NCBI GenBank assembly: GCA_944358495.1
Contig: CALVRF010000011.1
Span: 1-22,155 of the forward strand
Length of the DNA stretch: 22,155 nt
Direction of reading: 5' to 3'
Source: an uncultured Bacilli bacterium
GTDB lineage: Bacteria; Bacillota_I; Bacilli_A; RF39; UBA660
Below are positions 13,142 to 20,889 of the stretch, one piece after another; the first letter of the stretch is position 1; each line of letters starts with the position of its first letter. The notes under the pieces are model-generated. The model did no database searches and was not told where the DNA came from. It saw only the letters and a program-made list of their open reading frames with translations. The position numbers were made by a program, and so were the translations under genes.

Positions 13142-14143
13142 ATGAGTCATAATGTTGATTTGAGTAAATTTGAAGTTAGAACTGATTTAGCCATCGAATT
13201 AGTCGATGAAGGTATTAAATCTAAGAAGATTGGTGATATAAAAGTAACGGATATTACGTTGGATGCTAAAAAGGGTGAGCAAATCGGGAAAAAGGCGGGG
13301 AAATATATTACGATTGAGTTTCCCGATATTACAGATTATGATAATAGTGAACAAATAAAAACAATTTTTGGTAAAGAGTTAAATAATTTATTAAAAACAA
13401 TTAAAGTAAATGATGAAAGTACTTGCTTGGTAATAGGTTTAGGTAATGAAAAAACTACTCCAGATGCGGTTGGGCCTTTAGTTATTTCAAAAACGATCGT
13501 TACTAATCATTTATATGTATATGGCCAGTTAGAAGAGGGGTTTAGACGAGTTTGGGCTATTTCTCCAGGAGTAATGGGGGAAACTGGAATGGAAACAAGT
13601 GATTTAATTAAGGGAATTGTTGAAACCATAAAACCGGATTTTGTAATTACTGTTGATGCTTTGGCAAGTAGCTCAATTGAAAGAGTTAATAAAACTATTC
13701 AAATGACTGATGCTGGCATTAATCCAGGAAGTGGTGTGGGGAATAAAAGAAAAGAAATAAGCTTAGATACAATCGGAGTACCTGTGCTTGCGATTGGGGT
13801 TCCTACAGTAGTGGATGCAGCTTCAATCGTCAGTGATACGATTAATTATATGTATAAGCATTTTGCTTATACTAAAGAAAATTATGATAACCCTGCTGAA
13901 AAATTAAAAATGGGGGTGAACTATTTAAATAAAAATGTGGAAATTTTGGATAGCGATAAGAAAAACTTATTTGGTTTGGTGGGAACATTATCTAATGAAG
14001 AGGTCAAGTCGCTCATTTATGAAATATTAACACCAATTGGTTATAATTTAATGGTTACTCCTAAAGAAGAAGATTTTGTGGTGGAAAAAATATCTGAAGT
14101 AATTAGTGGTGGAATTAATAAGGCTCTGCACAAAAATGTTTAA
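13142..14143 (+). CDS. gpr: Germination protease (spore protease) GPR
   Basis: This aspartic-type endopeptidase degrades small acid-soluble proteins in the germinating spore and is made in the forespore as a zymogen. It has 333 residues. The N-terminus MSHNVDLSKFEVRTDLAIE is the typical short propeptide followed by the TDLA cleavage region. IGLGNEKTTPDAVGPLV (Asp108) and ITVDALAS (Asp172) carry the two acidic residues corresponding to the known catalytic aspartates. Other family blocks are RRVWAISPGVMGETGMET and NPGSGVGNKRKEIS. An in-frame ATG at 13112 precedes the putative sigmaF -10, so 13142, behind AGGTGA, is used. A terminator separates it from spoIIP. Confidence 0.96.
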   Translation: MSHNVDLSKFEVRTDLAIELVDEGIKSKKIGDIKVTDITLDAKKGEQIGKKAGKYITIEFPDITDYDNSEQIKTIFGKELNNLLKTIKVNDESTCLVIGLGNEKTTPDAVGPLVISKTIVTNHLYVYGQLEEGFRRVWAISPGVMGETGMETSDLIKGIVETIKPDFVITVDALASSSIERVNKTIQMTDAGINPGSGVGNKRKEISLDTIGVPVLAIGVPTVVDAASIVSDTINYMYKHFAYTKENYDNPAEKLKMGVNYLNKNVEILDSDKKNLFGLVGTLSNEEVKSLIYEILTPIGYNLMVTPKEEDFVVEKISEVISGGINKALHKNV

Positions 14144-14164
14144 CTACTTAATAGTAGTTTTTTT
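14142..14164 (+). terminator. Terminator of gpr
   Basis: AACTACT (14142-14148) pairs with AGTAGTT (14153-14159) around TAAT, then a T-run. The stop codon overlaps the left arm. Confidence 0.8.
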
Positions 14165-14215
14165 GTCGTGTTTTGGGATAACTGCTTTTTCTACATTTTA
14201 TTTACAGCCCGTTTG

Positions 14216-14223
14216 CATATAAT
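14216..14223 (+). promoter_or_regulatory. Possible sigmaE-type -10 of spoIIP
   Basis: CATATAAT differs by one base from the Bacillus sigmaE -10 CATACAAT. No convincing -35 of either sigmaE or sigmaA type is seen, and the same bases contain a sigmaA TATAAT, so the assignment is open. Confidence 0.35.
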
Positions 14224-14246
14224 GGATTAAAAGCGGGGTGAAGAGA

Positions 14247-15203
14247 ATGAAAAAGGTGAAATTAAAGAAGAAAAGAAAATTTAAATTTCGACTTATTGGT
14301 TATGCTTTTTTAGTTTTTTTAGGTTATCAGTTGGCCTTTAATGTTATTATGAATATTAAGTTAGCAGATACGAATGAGGATTTTATTAAGGGTTTGCTTG
14401 CCGATTCTAATTATCATATGTTATACGAGAAAAAAGCGGATAATTTATTTAGTAAAGTTTTTTCTTATTTCTTTAATATTAATGAGCCGGTTAGTATTTT
14501 AGAAAATACTTTTCATTTTAAGGCTAACAAGGTAGATACATCAGGGTATGTTAGTAATCCGCAAATCCAGGAAGTTAACCAGGTGACAAGTGAACCACTA
14601 GTTTATATTTATAACAGCCATCAGTCAGAGCAGTATCAGGGTGATGCTTTGAAAGGTTATAATATTACGCCAGGGGTGATGATGGCTGCATATATTTTTC
14701 AAGACAAATTAGCGAAAGAAAATATTAATACGATAGTGATGGAAGATAATTTAATCGATTATATGAATTTAAATAATATGAACTTTGCTCAAAGTTATAA
14801 AGCTAGTAGGGTGTTTGTTGAACAGACTATTAAAGAAACCCCTAGTTTAAAACTTATTTTAGATTTACACCGAGACAGTATTGGTAAAGATAAATCTACT
14901 GTGGTTATTAATAATAAATCGTGTGCGAAAATTGTGTTTGTAATTGGTAATGAATATGATAATTATGAGCAAAATTTAGCAATGACTAATAAACTTAACG
15001 ATATGATTAAGGAAAAGTATCCAACTTTAACTAGAGGTGTTTTGATTAAAGGTGGTAGTGGGAATAATGGAGTGTATAATCAGGATTTAAGTCCGAAATT
15101 GACGGTTTTAGAAATTGGTGGACCGGAAAATACGATTGATGAAGTTTTAAATACAATTGAATTACTTAGCCCGATCATAGCGGAGCTTGTGAATGAATCG
15201 TAA
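14247..15203 (+). CDS. spoIIP: Stage II sporulation protein P, septal peptidoglycan hydrolase
   Basis: SpoIIP is an amidase/endopeptidase that degrades wall in the sporulation septum and at the engulfing membrane, working with SpoIID and SpoIIM in the mother cell. The 318 residues comprise a basic N-terminus, a membrane anchor (about 17-34), a linker, and the catalytic domain. The domain shows YIYNSHQSEQY (His125, Glu128), DLHRDSIG (His208, Arg209, Asp210) and NQDLSPKLTVLEIGGPENT. These are the zinc-ligand and family motifs of SpoIIP. A GTG at 14238 lies within GGGGTGA, so ATG 14247 is the likely start. It overlaps the next gene by 11 bases. Confidence 0.95.
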   Translation: MKKVKLKKKRKFKFRLIGYAFLVFLGYQLAFNVIMNIKLADTNEDFIKGLLADSNYHMLYEKKADNLFSKVFSYFFNINEPVSILENTFHFKANKVDTSGYVSNPQIQEVNQVTSEPLVYIYNSHQSEQYQGDALKGYNITPGVMMAAYIFQDKLAKENINTIVMEDNLIDYMNLNNMNFAQSYKASRVFVEQTIKETPSLKLILDLHRDSIGKDKSTVVINNKSCAKIVFVIGNEYDNYEQNLAMTNKLNDMIKEKYPTLTRGVLIKGGSGNNGVYNQDLSPKLTVLEIGGPENTIDEVLNTIELLSPIIAELVNES

Positions 15204-15522
15204 GATTTTAAAAAGAATTTTCCGTTATACCTTTTTAACTTGTTTTGTGACTTTTATGGCTCTTTATATTTCGCAATCGGCGGGCTATGTGGAATATGAA
15301 AATAGAAAACAAGTGGCGCTTACAGAAAGTCAGATTAAAAAGTTTGAAGCCGATGTAGCCGCTGGAAAAGATGTTGATGTTGAAGAATATTTGAAGACTA
15401 ATGAGAAAAATTATCAAAATTCTTTGTCACGGCTAGGCCTTAAAATATCAAAAGTGGCTGAAAGTGGAGTGAAATCAGCCGTGGATACAGGATTTAAATT
15501 TTTGGGGGAACTAGCGCAGTAG
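15193..15522 (+). CDS. Small single-pass membrane protein coupled to spoIIP
   Basis: The 109-residue protein has a basic N-terminus, one membrane segment (about 11-28), and a polar tail with TESQIKKFEADVAAGKDVDV and a weakly amphipathic end. The start lies 11 bases inside spoIIP, behind CGGAG, so translation is coupled and both proteins should be made at the same stage. I do not know the family. Its place after gpr-spoIIP is where Bacillus subtilis has yqxA, also a small membrane protein, so a positional counterpart is possible without visible sequence identity. A role beside SpoIIP at the engulfing membrane is inference. Confidence 0.82.
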   Translation: MNRKILKRIFRYTFLTCFVTFMALYISQSAGYVEYENRKQVALTESQIKKFEADVAAGKDVDVEEYLKTNEKNYQNSLSRLGLKISKVAESGVKSAVDTGFKFLGELAQ

Positions 15523-15524
15523 CC

Positions 15525-15553
15525 TTTGATAAGTTTGGAAAATGTGATATGAT
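15525..15553 (+). promoter_or_regulatory. SigmaA promoter of nfo
   Basis: TTTGAT (15525-15530), a 17-base spacer ending in TGA, and TATGAT (15548-15553), an extended -10. It begins three bases after the upstream stop codon, with no terminator between. Confidence 0.6.
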
Positions 15554-15569
15554 GTTGTTGGTGATAAAG

Positions 15570-16487
15570 ATGAATGAATTAATTATAGGTAGCCATGTAT
15601 CATACACTAATGCTGAGGGTTTAGCTGGCAGTGTTAAAGAAGCTTTAGGTTATGAAGCTAATACCTTTATGTTTTATACAGGAGCTCCGCAAAATACACT
15701 TAGAAGTGCTATTGATATGGAACTTACGAAGGAAGCCCATGAGTTAATGAAGCAAAATAATATTGATATTAAAAATGTGATTATTCATGCTCCTTATATT
15801 ATTAATTTGGCCAATAATAAAGATATGGATAAGTACCACTTTAGTATTAATTTTTTAAAGCAAGAGTTAAAAAGAAGCACGATGCTGGGTATTGACAAAG
15901 TGGTTTTACATCCTGGTAGTCATGTTGGCTTAGGGGCGGATGAAGGAATTAAAAATATTAGTACAGCTTTAAATGAGGTTTTAGATGAAGAAGATGGGCC
16001 GATTATTTGTTTAGAGACCATGGCTGGTAAAGGTACAGAAGTGGGGCGAACTTTTGAAGAACTTGATGAAATCATTAAAGGAATCAATTATCAATCTAGA
16101 GTGATGGTATGTTTAGATACTTGTCATATTAGTGATGCAGGTTATGATTTAGAAAATTTTGATAAGGTTTTAGAGGAGTTTGATGCAGTTATTGGTTTGA
16201 ATAAATTGGGCTGTGTACATATTAATGATAGTAAAAATGTTTGTGGAACTCATAAGGATCGTCATGAAAATATTGGTTTTGGTGAAATTGGTTTTGATAA
16301 TTTGCTTAAGGTAATTTATCACGATAAATTAAAAGAAGTTCCCAAAATATTGGAAACCCCTTATGTATCAGTTAAAGATGGTGGTAAAGATCGAACTTAT
16401 CCACCGTATAAACAAGAAATTGCGATGATTAGAGCTAAAAAATTTGATGAAAATTTGTTAGAAGATATTAGAAATTATTATAAATAA
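15570..16487 (+). CDS. nfo: Endonuclease IV (AP endonuclease)
   Basis: It cuts the DNA backbone 5' to abasic sites in base-excision repair and is a TIM-barrel enzyme with three zinc ions. The 305 residues contain IGSHVS, VIIHAPYIINLAN, VLHPGSHVG, ICLETMAGKGTEVG, VCLDTCHISDAGYD, HINDSKN, GTHKDRHENIGFGEIG and ILETPY. These are the motifs that hold the His, Glu and Asp zinc ligands. ATG 15549 is in frame but lies in the -10, so ATG 15570 behind TTGGTGAT is used. It can process sites produced by MutM, encoded in the same window. Its last ten bases overlap the opposite-strand gene. Confidence 0.96.
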   Translation: MNELIIGSHVSYTNAEGLAGSVKEALGYEANTFMFYTGAPQNTLRSAIDMELTKEAHELMKQNNIDIKNVIIHAPYIINLANNKDMDKYHFSINFLKQELKRSTMLGIDKVVLHPGSHVGLGADEGIKNISTALNEVLDEEDGPIICLETMAGKGTEVGRTFEELDEIIKGINYQSRVMVCLDTCHISDAGYDLENFDKVLEEFDAVIGLNKLGCVHINDSKNVCGTHKDRHENIGFGEIGFDNLLKVIYHDKLKEVPKILETPYVSVKDGGKDRTYPPYKQEIAMIRAKKFDENLLEDIRNYYK

Positions 16488-16738
16488 CCTTGATATTTTT
16501 CTTTGTATTCATTATATAATTTAATAATTTTTTGATAGTTTTCTTCAGCTAAATTTTCTTTTAGCTTTTTTTTGACTATTTCGTCTTTTCCATTTAAAAT
16601 CTCTTGATAGTTGTTTTTAACGATGTTTAAGAGTAAATTTAATTCATTTTCACATAAATTTATATTGTGTTTTACGGCAAAATCGTTTATATTATTTATA
16701 GTCATTTTATTTACATATTGTTTAATTAAACTATCCAT
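16478..16738 (-). CDS. Small soluble protein, DUF2624-like (YqfT position)
   Basis: The 86-residue, lysine-rich, mainly helical protein begins MDSLIKQYVNKMTINNINDF and has no membrane segment or cysteine pair. The pattern 'KMTINNINDFAVKHNI...L...E' recalls DUF2624 proteins such as Bacillus YqfT, whose gene follows nfo. Here it follows nfo in place but is inverted, with the two 3' ends overlapping by ten bases. AGGAGGAATT just upstream of the ATG is a strong ribosome-binding site. No function is known. The family call is tentative. Confidence 0.72.
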   Translation of the reverse strand: MDSLIKQYVNKMTINNINDFAVKHNINLCENELNLLLNIVKNNYQEILNGKDEIVKKKLKENLAEENYQKIIKLYNEYKEKYQGYL

Positions 16739-16803
16739 AATTCCTCCTTTATTTATTAATATATGTAAATATGGAGTAATATGTTATTAAAGAAGGTGCT
16801 TAT

Positions 16804-18930
16804 ATGCGAAAAAAGAAAGATATACGTAAAAAGAAAGATGAAAAGATTAAGTCTTTAATTAAGGGACCACTTATTCGAAGAAAAAAACCATTACATTATT
16901 CTTCTGGGTATAAGGTTAATAAGGATATTAAAAAGGAAATTGAAAAAAGATATAATATTTTAACGGTGGCTATTTCTTGTTTGGTGTTGGTTCTTATTGG
17001 TGGCTTATTTTTTGTGCAGGTGGTTCAAAGAGATTATTATCAGTCAGAATTAGAGACCCTTACGCAAAAGGTGGTTGAAGGCGATTCTGCACCTCGTGGT
17101 CGAATTTATGACCGAAATGGCAAATTAATTGTGGATAACAAAGCTAATAAGGTTATATATTATCAAAAACCTTCAGGTATAACAACTAAAGAAGAAATGG
17201 AAGTGGCTTATAAACTTGCTTCGATGATTTCTTTAGATTATTCGGGACTTAATGATTATGATTTTAAGGTGTTTTGGATTAAAAACAATAGTAAAAAGGC
17301 TAAGGAAAAAATTACTGATGAAGAGTGGCAGCAACTTGAGGAAAGGAAACTTACTTCAGATGAAATTGAAGAATTAAAGATTGAAAGAGTGACAGCCGAA
17401 GATTTAGCTATTTATGATGAAAATGATAAAAAAGCGGCTTATATTTATACTTTAATGAATACGGGTTATTCTTACGAGGAGAAAAATATTAAAGACGATG
17501 GTGTTACTGATGAGGAGTATGCTTTAGTGGCTGAGAATCTTAGCGATTTAAAAGGCGTTAATACGAAGTTGGATTGGCAGCGTGTTTATCCATACGGTGA
17601 TGTGTTTAAAACGATTTTAGGAACAGTATCTTCTAGTAAATCAGGAATTCCGGCGGAACTTAAGGATTATTATTTAGATAAAGGTTATAGTTTGGATGAT
17701 AGAGTTGGTACGAGTTATATTGAATATCAATATGAGGATATTTTAAAGGGTGAAAAAAATAAGTATCAAATTATGGATGATGGCTCTTATAAATTAATTG
17801 AAGAAGGTTCACGTGGTCAAGATATTGTTCTTTCTATCGATATTGAGTTGCAAAAAGCGGTAGAAGAAATTTTAACCGAAGAAGTTGTTAAAACTAAAAG
17901 TGAAGCTAATACAGAGTTTTATAATCGTTCATTTGTTATTATTACTGACCCAAATACTGGTGCGGTTTTAGCGATGGCAGGTAAACAAGTTAAGGAAGAA
18001 AATGGTGAACTTAAAGTTTATGATTATACGCCAGGGATTTTAACGTCACCAGTGGTTATGGGCTCAGTTGTTAAAGGAGCGAGCCAGATAGTTGGTTATA
18101 ATACCGGCGCATTAAAAATCGGAGAATATCGTTATGATACTTGTGTTAAAATTGCCGCCACGCCGGAGAAATGTTCTTGGAAAAGCTTAGGTAGATTAAA
18201 TGATATTAATGCATTAGCTTATTCTTCTAATACTTATCAATTTTATACTGCTATTAAGGTAGGAAATGGTAATTATGTTTATAATAAACCATTATCGATT
18301 GATGAAAGTGCTTTTGACACTTATCGTAATACTTTTAAGCAATTTGGCTTAGGTGTTAAAACAGGAATTGATTTGCCGGTGGAAAGTTTAGGTTATGTTG
18401 GGGAAAAAAGAACGTCTGGTTATTTACTTGACTTTTCGATTGGACAGTACGATACTTATACACCAATCCAATTAGCGCAGTATATTGGAACGATTGCTAA
18501 CGGTGGTAAAAGAATGCAACCTTACTTATATCTTGGGAAATATGAGGATGGCCAAGTGGTTACGGAAACGGAACCAACAGTTCTTAATACAGTGGATACT
18601 AAACCAGAATATCTAGATAGAGTTAAACAAGGCTTTGAAGCGGTTTTAAGTTATGGAACGGGTGCAGGTTATATTGATATGAGTTATAAGCCGGCTGGTA
18701 AGACAGGAACGAGTCAGAGTTTTGTTGATACTGATGGCGATGGTGTGGTAGACCAACAAACGATTTCAACGACGTTTGTAGCTTATGCACCTTATGATGA
18801 CCCTAAGGTGACATTTACAATTATTTCACCGGATGTATCGAGAGAAGATGGACGAAGTAGCTATCAATCAAATATTAACAAACGGATTAGTCAAGCAATT
18901 TCGAAAAAATACTTTGAAATTTACCAATAA
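16804..18930 (+). CDS. mrdA: Class B penicillin-binding protein 2, elongation transpeptidase
   Basis: This membrane-anchored D,D-transpeptidase cross-links peptidoglycan during elongation with RodA. It has 708 residues: a long basic cytoplasmic N-terminus (1-50), one membrane segment (about 52-74), the PBP dimerisation domain starting at APRGRIYDRNGK (96-107), and the transpeptidase domain. The active-site motifs are SVVK (Ser421, Lys424), SSN (474-476) and KTG (633-635). DTDGDGVVD, immediately after KTGTSQSF, looks like a calcium-binding loop inserted beside the active site. The dimerisation domain contains a charged helical expansion (about 160-245). AGAAGGTG precedes the ATG. The following rpmG has its own promoter. 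The Bacillus equivalents are PbpA/PbpH; a sporulation-specific SpoVD is less likely because there is no PASTA domain. Confidence 0.93.
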   Translation: MRKKKDIRKKKDEKIKSLIKGPLIRRKKPLHYSSGYKVNKDIKKEIEKRYNILTVAISCLVLVLIGGLFFVQVVQRDYYQSELETLTQKVVEGDSAPRGRIYDRNGKLIVDNKANKVIYYQKPSGITTKEEMEVAYKLASMISLDYSGLNDYDFKVFWIKNNSKKAKEKITDEEWQQLEERKLTSDEIEELKIERVTAEDLAIYDENDKKAAYIYTLMNTGYSYEEKNIKDDGVTDEEYALVAENLSDLKGVNTKLDWQRVYPYGDVFKTILGTVSSSKSGIPAELKDYYLDKGYSLDDRVGTSYIEYQYEDILKGEKNKYQIMDDGSYKLIEEGSRGQDIVLSIDIELQKAVEEILTEEVVKTKSEANTEFYNRSFVIITDPNTGAVLAMAGKQVKEENGELKVYDYTPGILTSPVVMGSVVKGASQIVGYNTGALKIGEYRYDTCVKIAATPEKCSWKSLGRLNDINALAYSSNTYQFYTAIKVGNGNYVYNKPLSIDESAFDTYRNTFKQFGLGVKTGIDLPVESLGYVGEKRTSGYLLDFSIGQYDTYTPIQLAQYIGTIANGGKRMQPYLYLGKYEDGQVVTETEPTVLNTVDTKPEYLDRVKQGFEAVLSYGTGAGYIDMSYKPAGKTGTSQSFVDTDGDGVVDQQTISTTFVAYAPYDDPKVTFTIISPDVSREDGRSSYQSNINKRISQAISKKYFEIYQ

Positions 18931-18941
18931 TTTGTTATAAT
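18914..18941 (+). promoter_or_regulatory. Promoter of rpmG-efp
   Basis: TTGAAA (18914-18919), a 16-base spacer ending TGT, and TATAAT (18936-18941), so both a -35 and an extended -10 are present. The -35 lies within the 3' end of the PBP2 gene. Confidence 0.7.
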
Positions 18942-18972
18942 GTAAATAGACATGTAAAAAAGGAGGGATATT

Positions 18973-19140
18973 ATGGCTAAAAAAGGAGAAGCAAGAGAAA
19001 ATATCACACTTGTTTGTACTGTTTGTAAAGAAGAAAATTATCGTACACCCAAGAATAAAAGAAATACTCCAGAACGTTTAGAAATTAAAAAGCATTGTCC
19101 AAAATGCAATAAAACGACTTTACATAAAGAGAAAAAATAG
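18973..19140 (+). CDS. rpmG: 50S ribosomal protein L33
   Basis: The 55-residue basic protein begins MAKKGEAREN and carries two CxxC pairs (LVCTVCKEENY and HCPKCNKTTLHKEKK), the zinc-binding form of L33. The TPKNKRNTPERLEIKK block is typical of the family. AGGAGGGAT lies upstream. It is placed between PBP2 and efp. The PBP2-rpmG order is also seen in Bacilli from memory. It ends in TAG 14 bases before efp, so rpmG and efp are probably co-transcribed. Confidence 0.96.
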   Translation: MAKKGEARENITLVCTVCKEENYRTPKNKRNTPERLEIKKHCPKCNKTTLHKEKK

Positions 19141-19154
19141 TTTAGGAGGTTTTT

Positions 19155-19712
19155 ATGATTAATATAAACGATATTAAGAATGGAATGACATTAATTATTG
19201 ATGGTAATGTATGTCAAATCATAGAATTTTTACATGTTAAGCCAGGAAAAGGCCCTGCTTTTGTAAGAATTAAGTTTAAAAACCTAAGGACTGGAGCAAC
19301 GATTGAGCAAACTTTTAATACAAATATTAAATTAGAAAAAGCAAATATTGAAAAAATGCCAATGCAATTTTTATATGAAAATAGTGGTAAGTACAATTTT
19401 ATGAATATGGAAACATATGAACAAATTGAACTTGATAAAAGTGCTTTAGGTGATGATTATAAATATTTAAAAGAAGGCCTTGATGTAGAAATTTCATTTT
19501 ACAATGGTGAAGTATTAGGAATTATGTTACCGGAGAAAATTGCTTATGTAGTAACTTCTACAGAACCAGCAGTTAAAGGTAATACAGCTACTAATGCGAC
19601 TAAAGAGGCTGTTTTAGAAAATGGTTTAATGGTAAAAGTTCCTTTATTTATTAATCAAGATGAAACAGTTATTGTTTCAACCAAAGATGGAAAATATGAT
19701 TCAAGGGCTTAA
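19155..19712 (+). CDS. efp: Translation elongation factor P
   Basis: EF-P enters stalled ribosomes and helps form peptide bonds at proline runs. The 185-residue, three-domain beta protein is of normal length. The loop HVKPGKGPAF carries Lys32, the residue modified in many Bacillota, in the proline-flanked form seen in Bacillus. RIKFKNLRTGATIEQTF and the C-terminal GLMVKVPLFINQDETVIVST are family signatures. AGGAGG precedes the ATG. It is the middle gene of rpmG-efp-coiled-coil protein. Confidence 0.97.
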   Translation: MININDIKNGMTLIIDGNVCQIIEFLHVKPGKGPAFVRIKFKNLRTGATIEQTFNTNIKLEKANIEKMPMQFLYENSGKYNFMNMETYEQIELDKSALGDDYKYLKEGLDVEISFYNGEVLGIMLPEKIAYVVTSTEPAVKGNTATNATKEAVLENGLMVKVPLFINQDETVIVSTKDGKYDSRA

Positions 19713-19741
19713 GAGAAAAAAGAATAAAAAGAGGTGGGAAT

Positions 19742-20782
19742 ATGTTAGAAAAGGATAGATTTTTAGCAATTAAAAAATTAGCGCAAGATATTAGAAAAGA
19801 AAACGAAGATTTATTTAGCGCTTTCGCAATGGAATCGCCAGAAGACGCGATTAGAGAAAAAGAAGAGTTTGTTGAGGATATTATCGACAGTAGGGGTATT
19901 ACTTTTAGTAATGATAATCTAGGTAGAGAAGAAAGACAAATCTTTAGAGCCAATTTATTAATCCCTGATGATAAGGAGTTTTTCGATACTTATTCTAAGG
20001 ATAAAAATATTCGTAATTTAATGAATACTTACGGAGTAGGTATTGAAGATGTTATGAGCAAAATAACGGAGCTTAATATTTATGCGGATTATTTAAATGA
20101 TATGGGAAATGACTCTCAAGATGAAGAATCTACAACTAATACAGAAAATCAAGAAATCCCGGCTGAGGCTGAGAAACAAGATGATTTTGTCGATGCTATG
20201 GTGAATTTATCTTCAAAAGAGGCTGAAAGCTTATTAGATGAAATTGAAAATTTATCTAGTGCGATGGATGATTTAAATATTACTTCAGTTAAAGAAGATG
20301 AAAAGAACGTGATTGAAGAATCAGAAGTTAAAGAATCTGAAAGTATGGAAATGAAATCAGTGACTTCAGAAGATAAAGTAATGCAACCAGAAGTAATTGA
20401 AAATAATCCTGATACTACTATAGATGATATGTCTTATACTAGTGATATGTCGATTGAAGATATTAGCCAAGCAGTAGACGGTTTTGTTAATGATTTTAAT
20501 AATATTCAAGCTGATTTAGATAATACTAAGGAAGAGTTAAAACATGCAAAAGAAAATCAAAATGAGTTAAGACAGCAAGTGAGAACTTTAAGAGAAGAAG
20601 CTTATTCTCTTAAGAAAAACAATTTAGAAAGTGCTAAATCTTTGAAAGAAGCGCGTGAAGCTAATGAACGCTTAGAAAATGAAAATCTAACTTTAAAAGA
20701 GCAAATTAGAACTATGGAAATTAATTTAAAACGTTCAGCTGATTTGCTTAAAAAAATATATAATAGTATTCCTAAAAAATAG
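19742..20782 (+). CDS. Acidic coiled-coil protein with an IrrE-like N-terminal remnant
   Basis: The 346-residue soluble protein has residues 60-120 (REERQIFRANLLIPDD ... NLMNTYGVGIEDVMSKI) resembling the C-terminal half of ImmA/IrrE (M78) metallopeptidase domains, where 'FAANLLMP' is followed by a small helical bundle. No HExxH zinc motif is present, so it would not be a protease. Residues 125-245 are acidic, rich in Glu, Ser and Asp, and probably disordered. Residues 250-340 form a strong coiled coil (ELKHAKENQNELRQQVRTLR and following). AGAGGTGGG precedes the ATG, 29 bases after efp, so it is likely in the same transcript. Function is unknown; scaffold or regulator is inference. Confidence 0.85.
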   Translation: MLEKDRFLAIKKLAQDIRKENEDLFSAFAMESPEDAIREKEEFVEDIIDSRGITFSNDNLGREERQIFRANLLIPDDKEFFDTYSKDKNIRNLMNTYGVGIEDVMSKITELNIYADYLNDMGNDSQDEESTTNTENQEIPAEAEKQDDFVDAMVNLSSKEAESLLDEIENLSSAMDDLNITSVKEDEKNVIEESEVKESESMEMKSVTSEDKVMQPEVIENNPDTTIDDMSYTSDMSIEDISQAVDGFVNDFNNIQADLDNTKEELKHAKENQNELRQQVRTLREEAYSLKKNNLESAKSLKEAREANERLENENLTLKEQIRTMEINLKRSADLLKKIYNSIPKK

Positions 20783-20806
20783 CAAGACTAGCAAAGTCTT
20801 GCTTTT
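20781..20806 (+). terminator. Terminator of the rpmG-efp-coiled-coil operon
   Basis: AGCAAGACT (20781-20789) and AGTCTTGCT (20795-20803) form a perfect 9-base-pair stem with loop AGCAA, followed by TTTTCCTT. The TAG stop overlaps the left arm. Confidence 0.8.
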
Positions 20807-20864
20807 CCTTGACATTTCGGCGAAAAATGGAAGTCTTTGGAGAATATTACCTAAATAACACTAT

Positions 20865-20889
20865 AAAAAAACAGCTTAGTTGCTGTTTT
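20865..20889 (-). terminator. Terminator of the rubredoxin-ferredoxin operon
   Basis: On the minus strand, AAAACAGC (20889-20882) pairs with GCTGTTTT (20875-20868), followed by more T residues. The ferredoxin stop overlaps the first arm. Confidence 0.8.

Noticed and set aside
20809..20845. TTGACA at 20809-20814 as a promoter in the gap after the coiled-coil gene.
   Set aside because: No -10-like sequence at proper spacing, and no gene follows on that strand.
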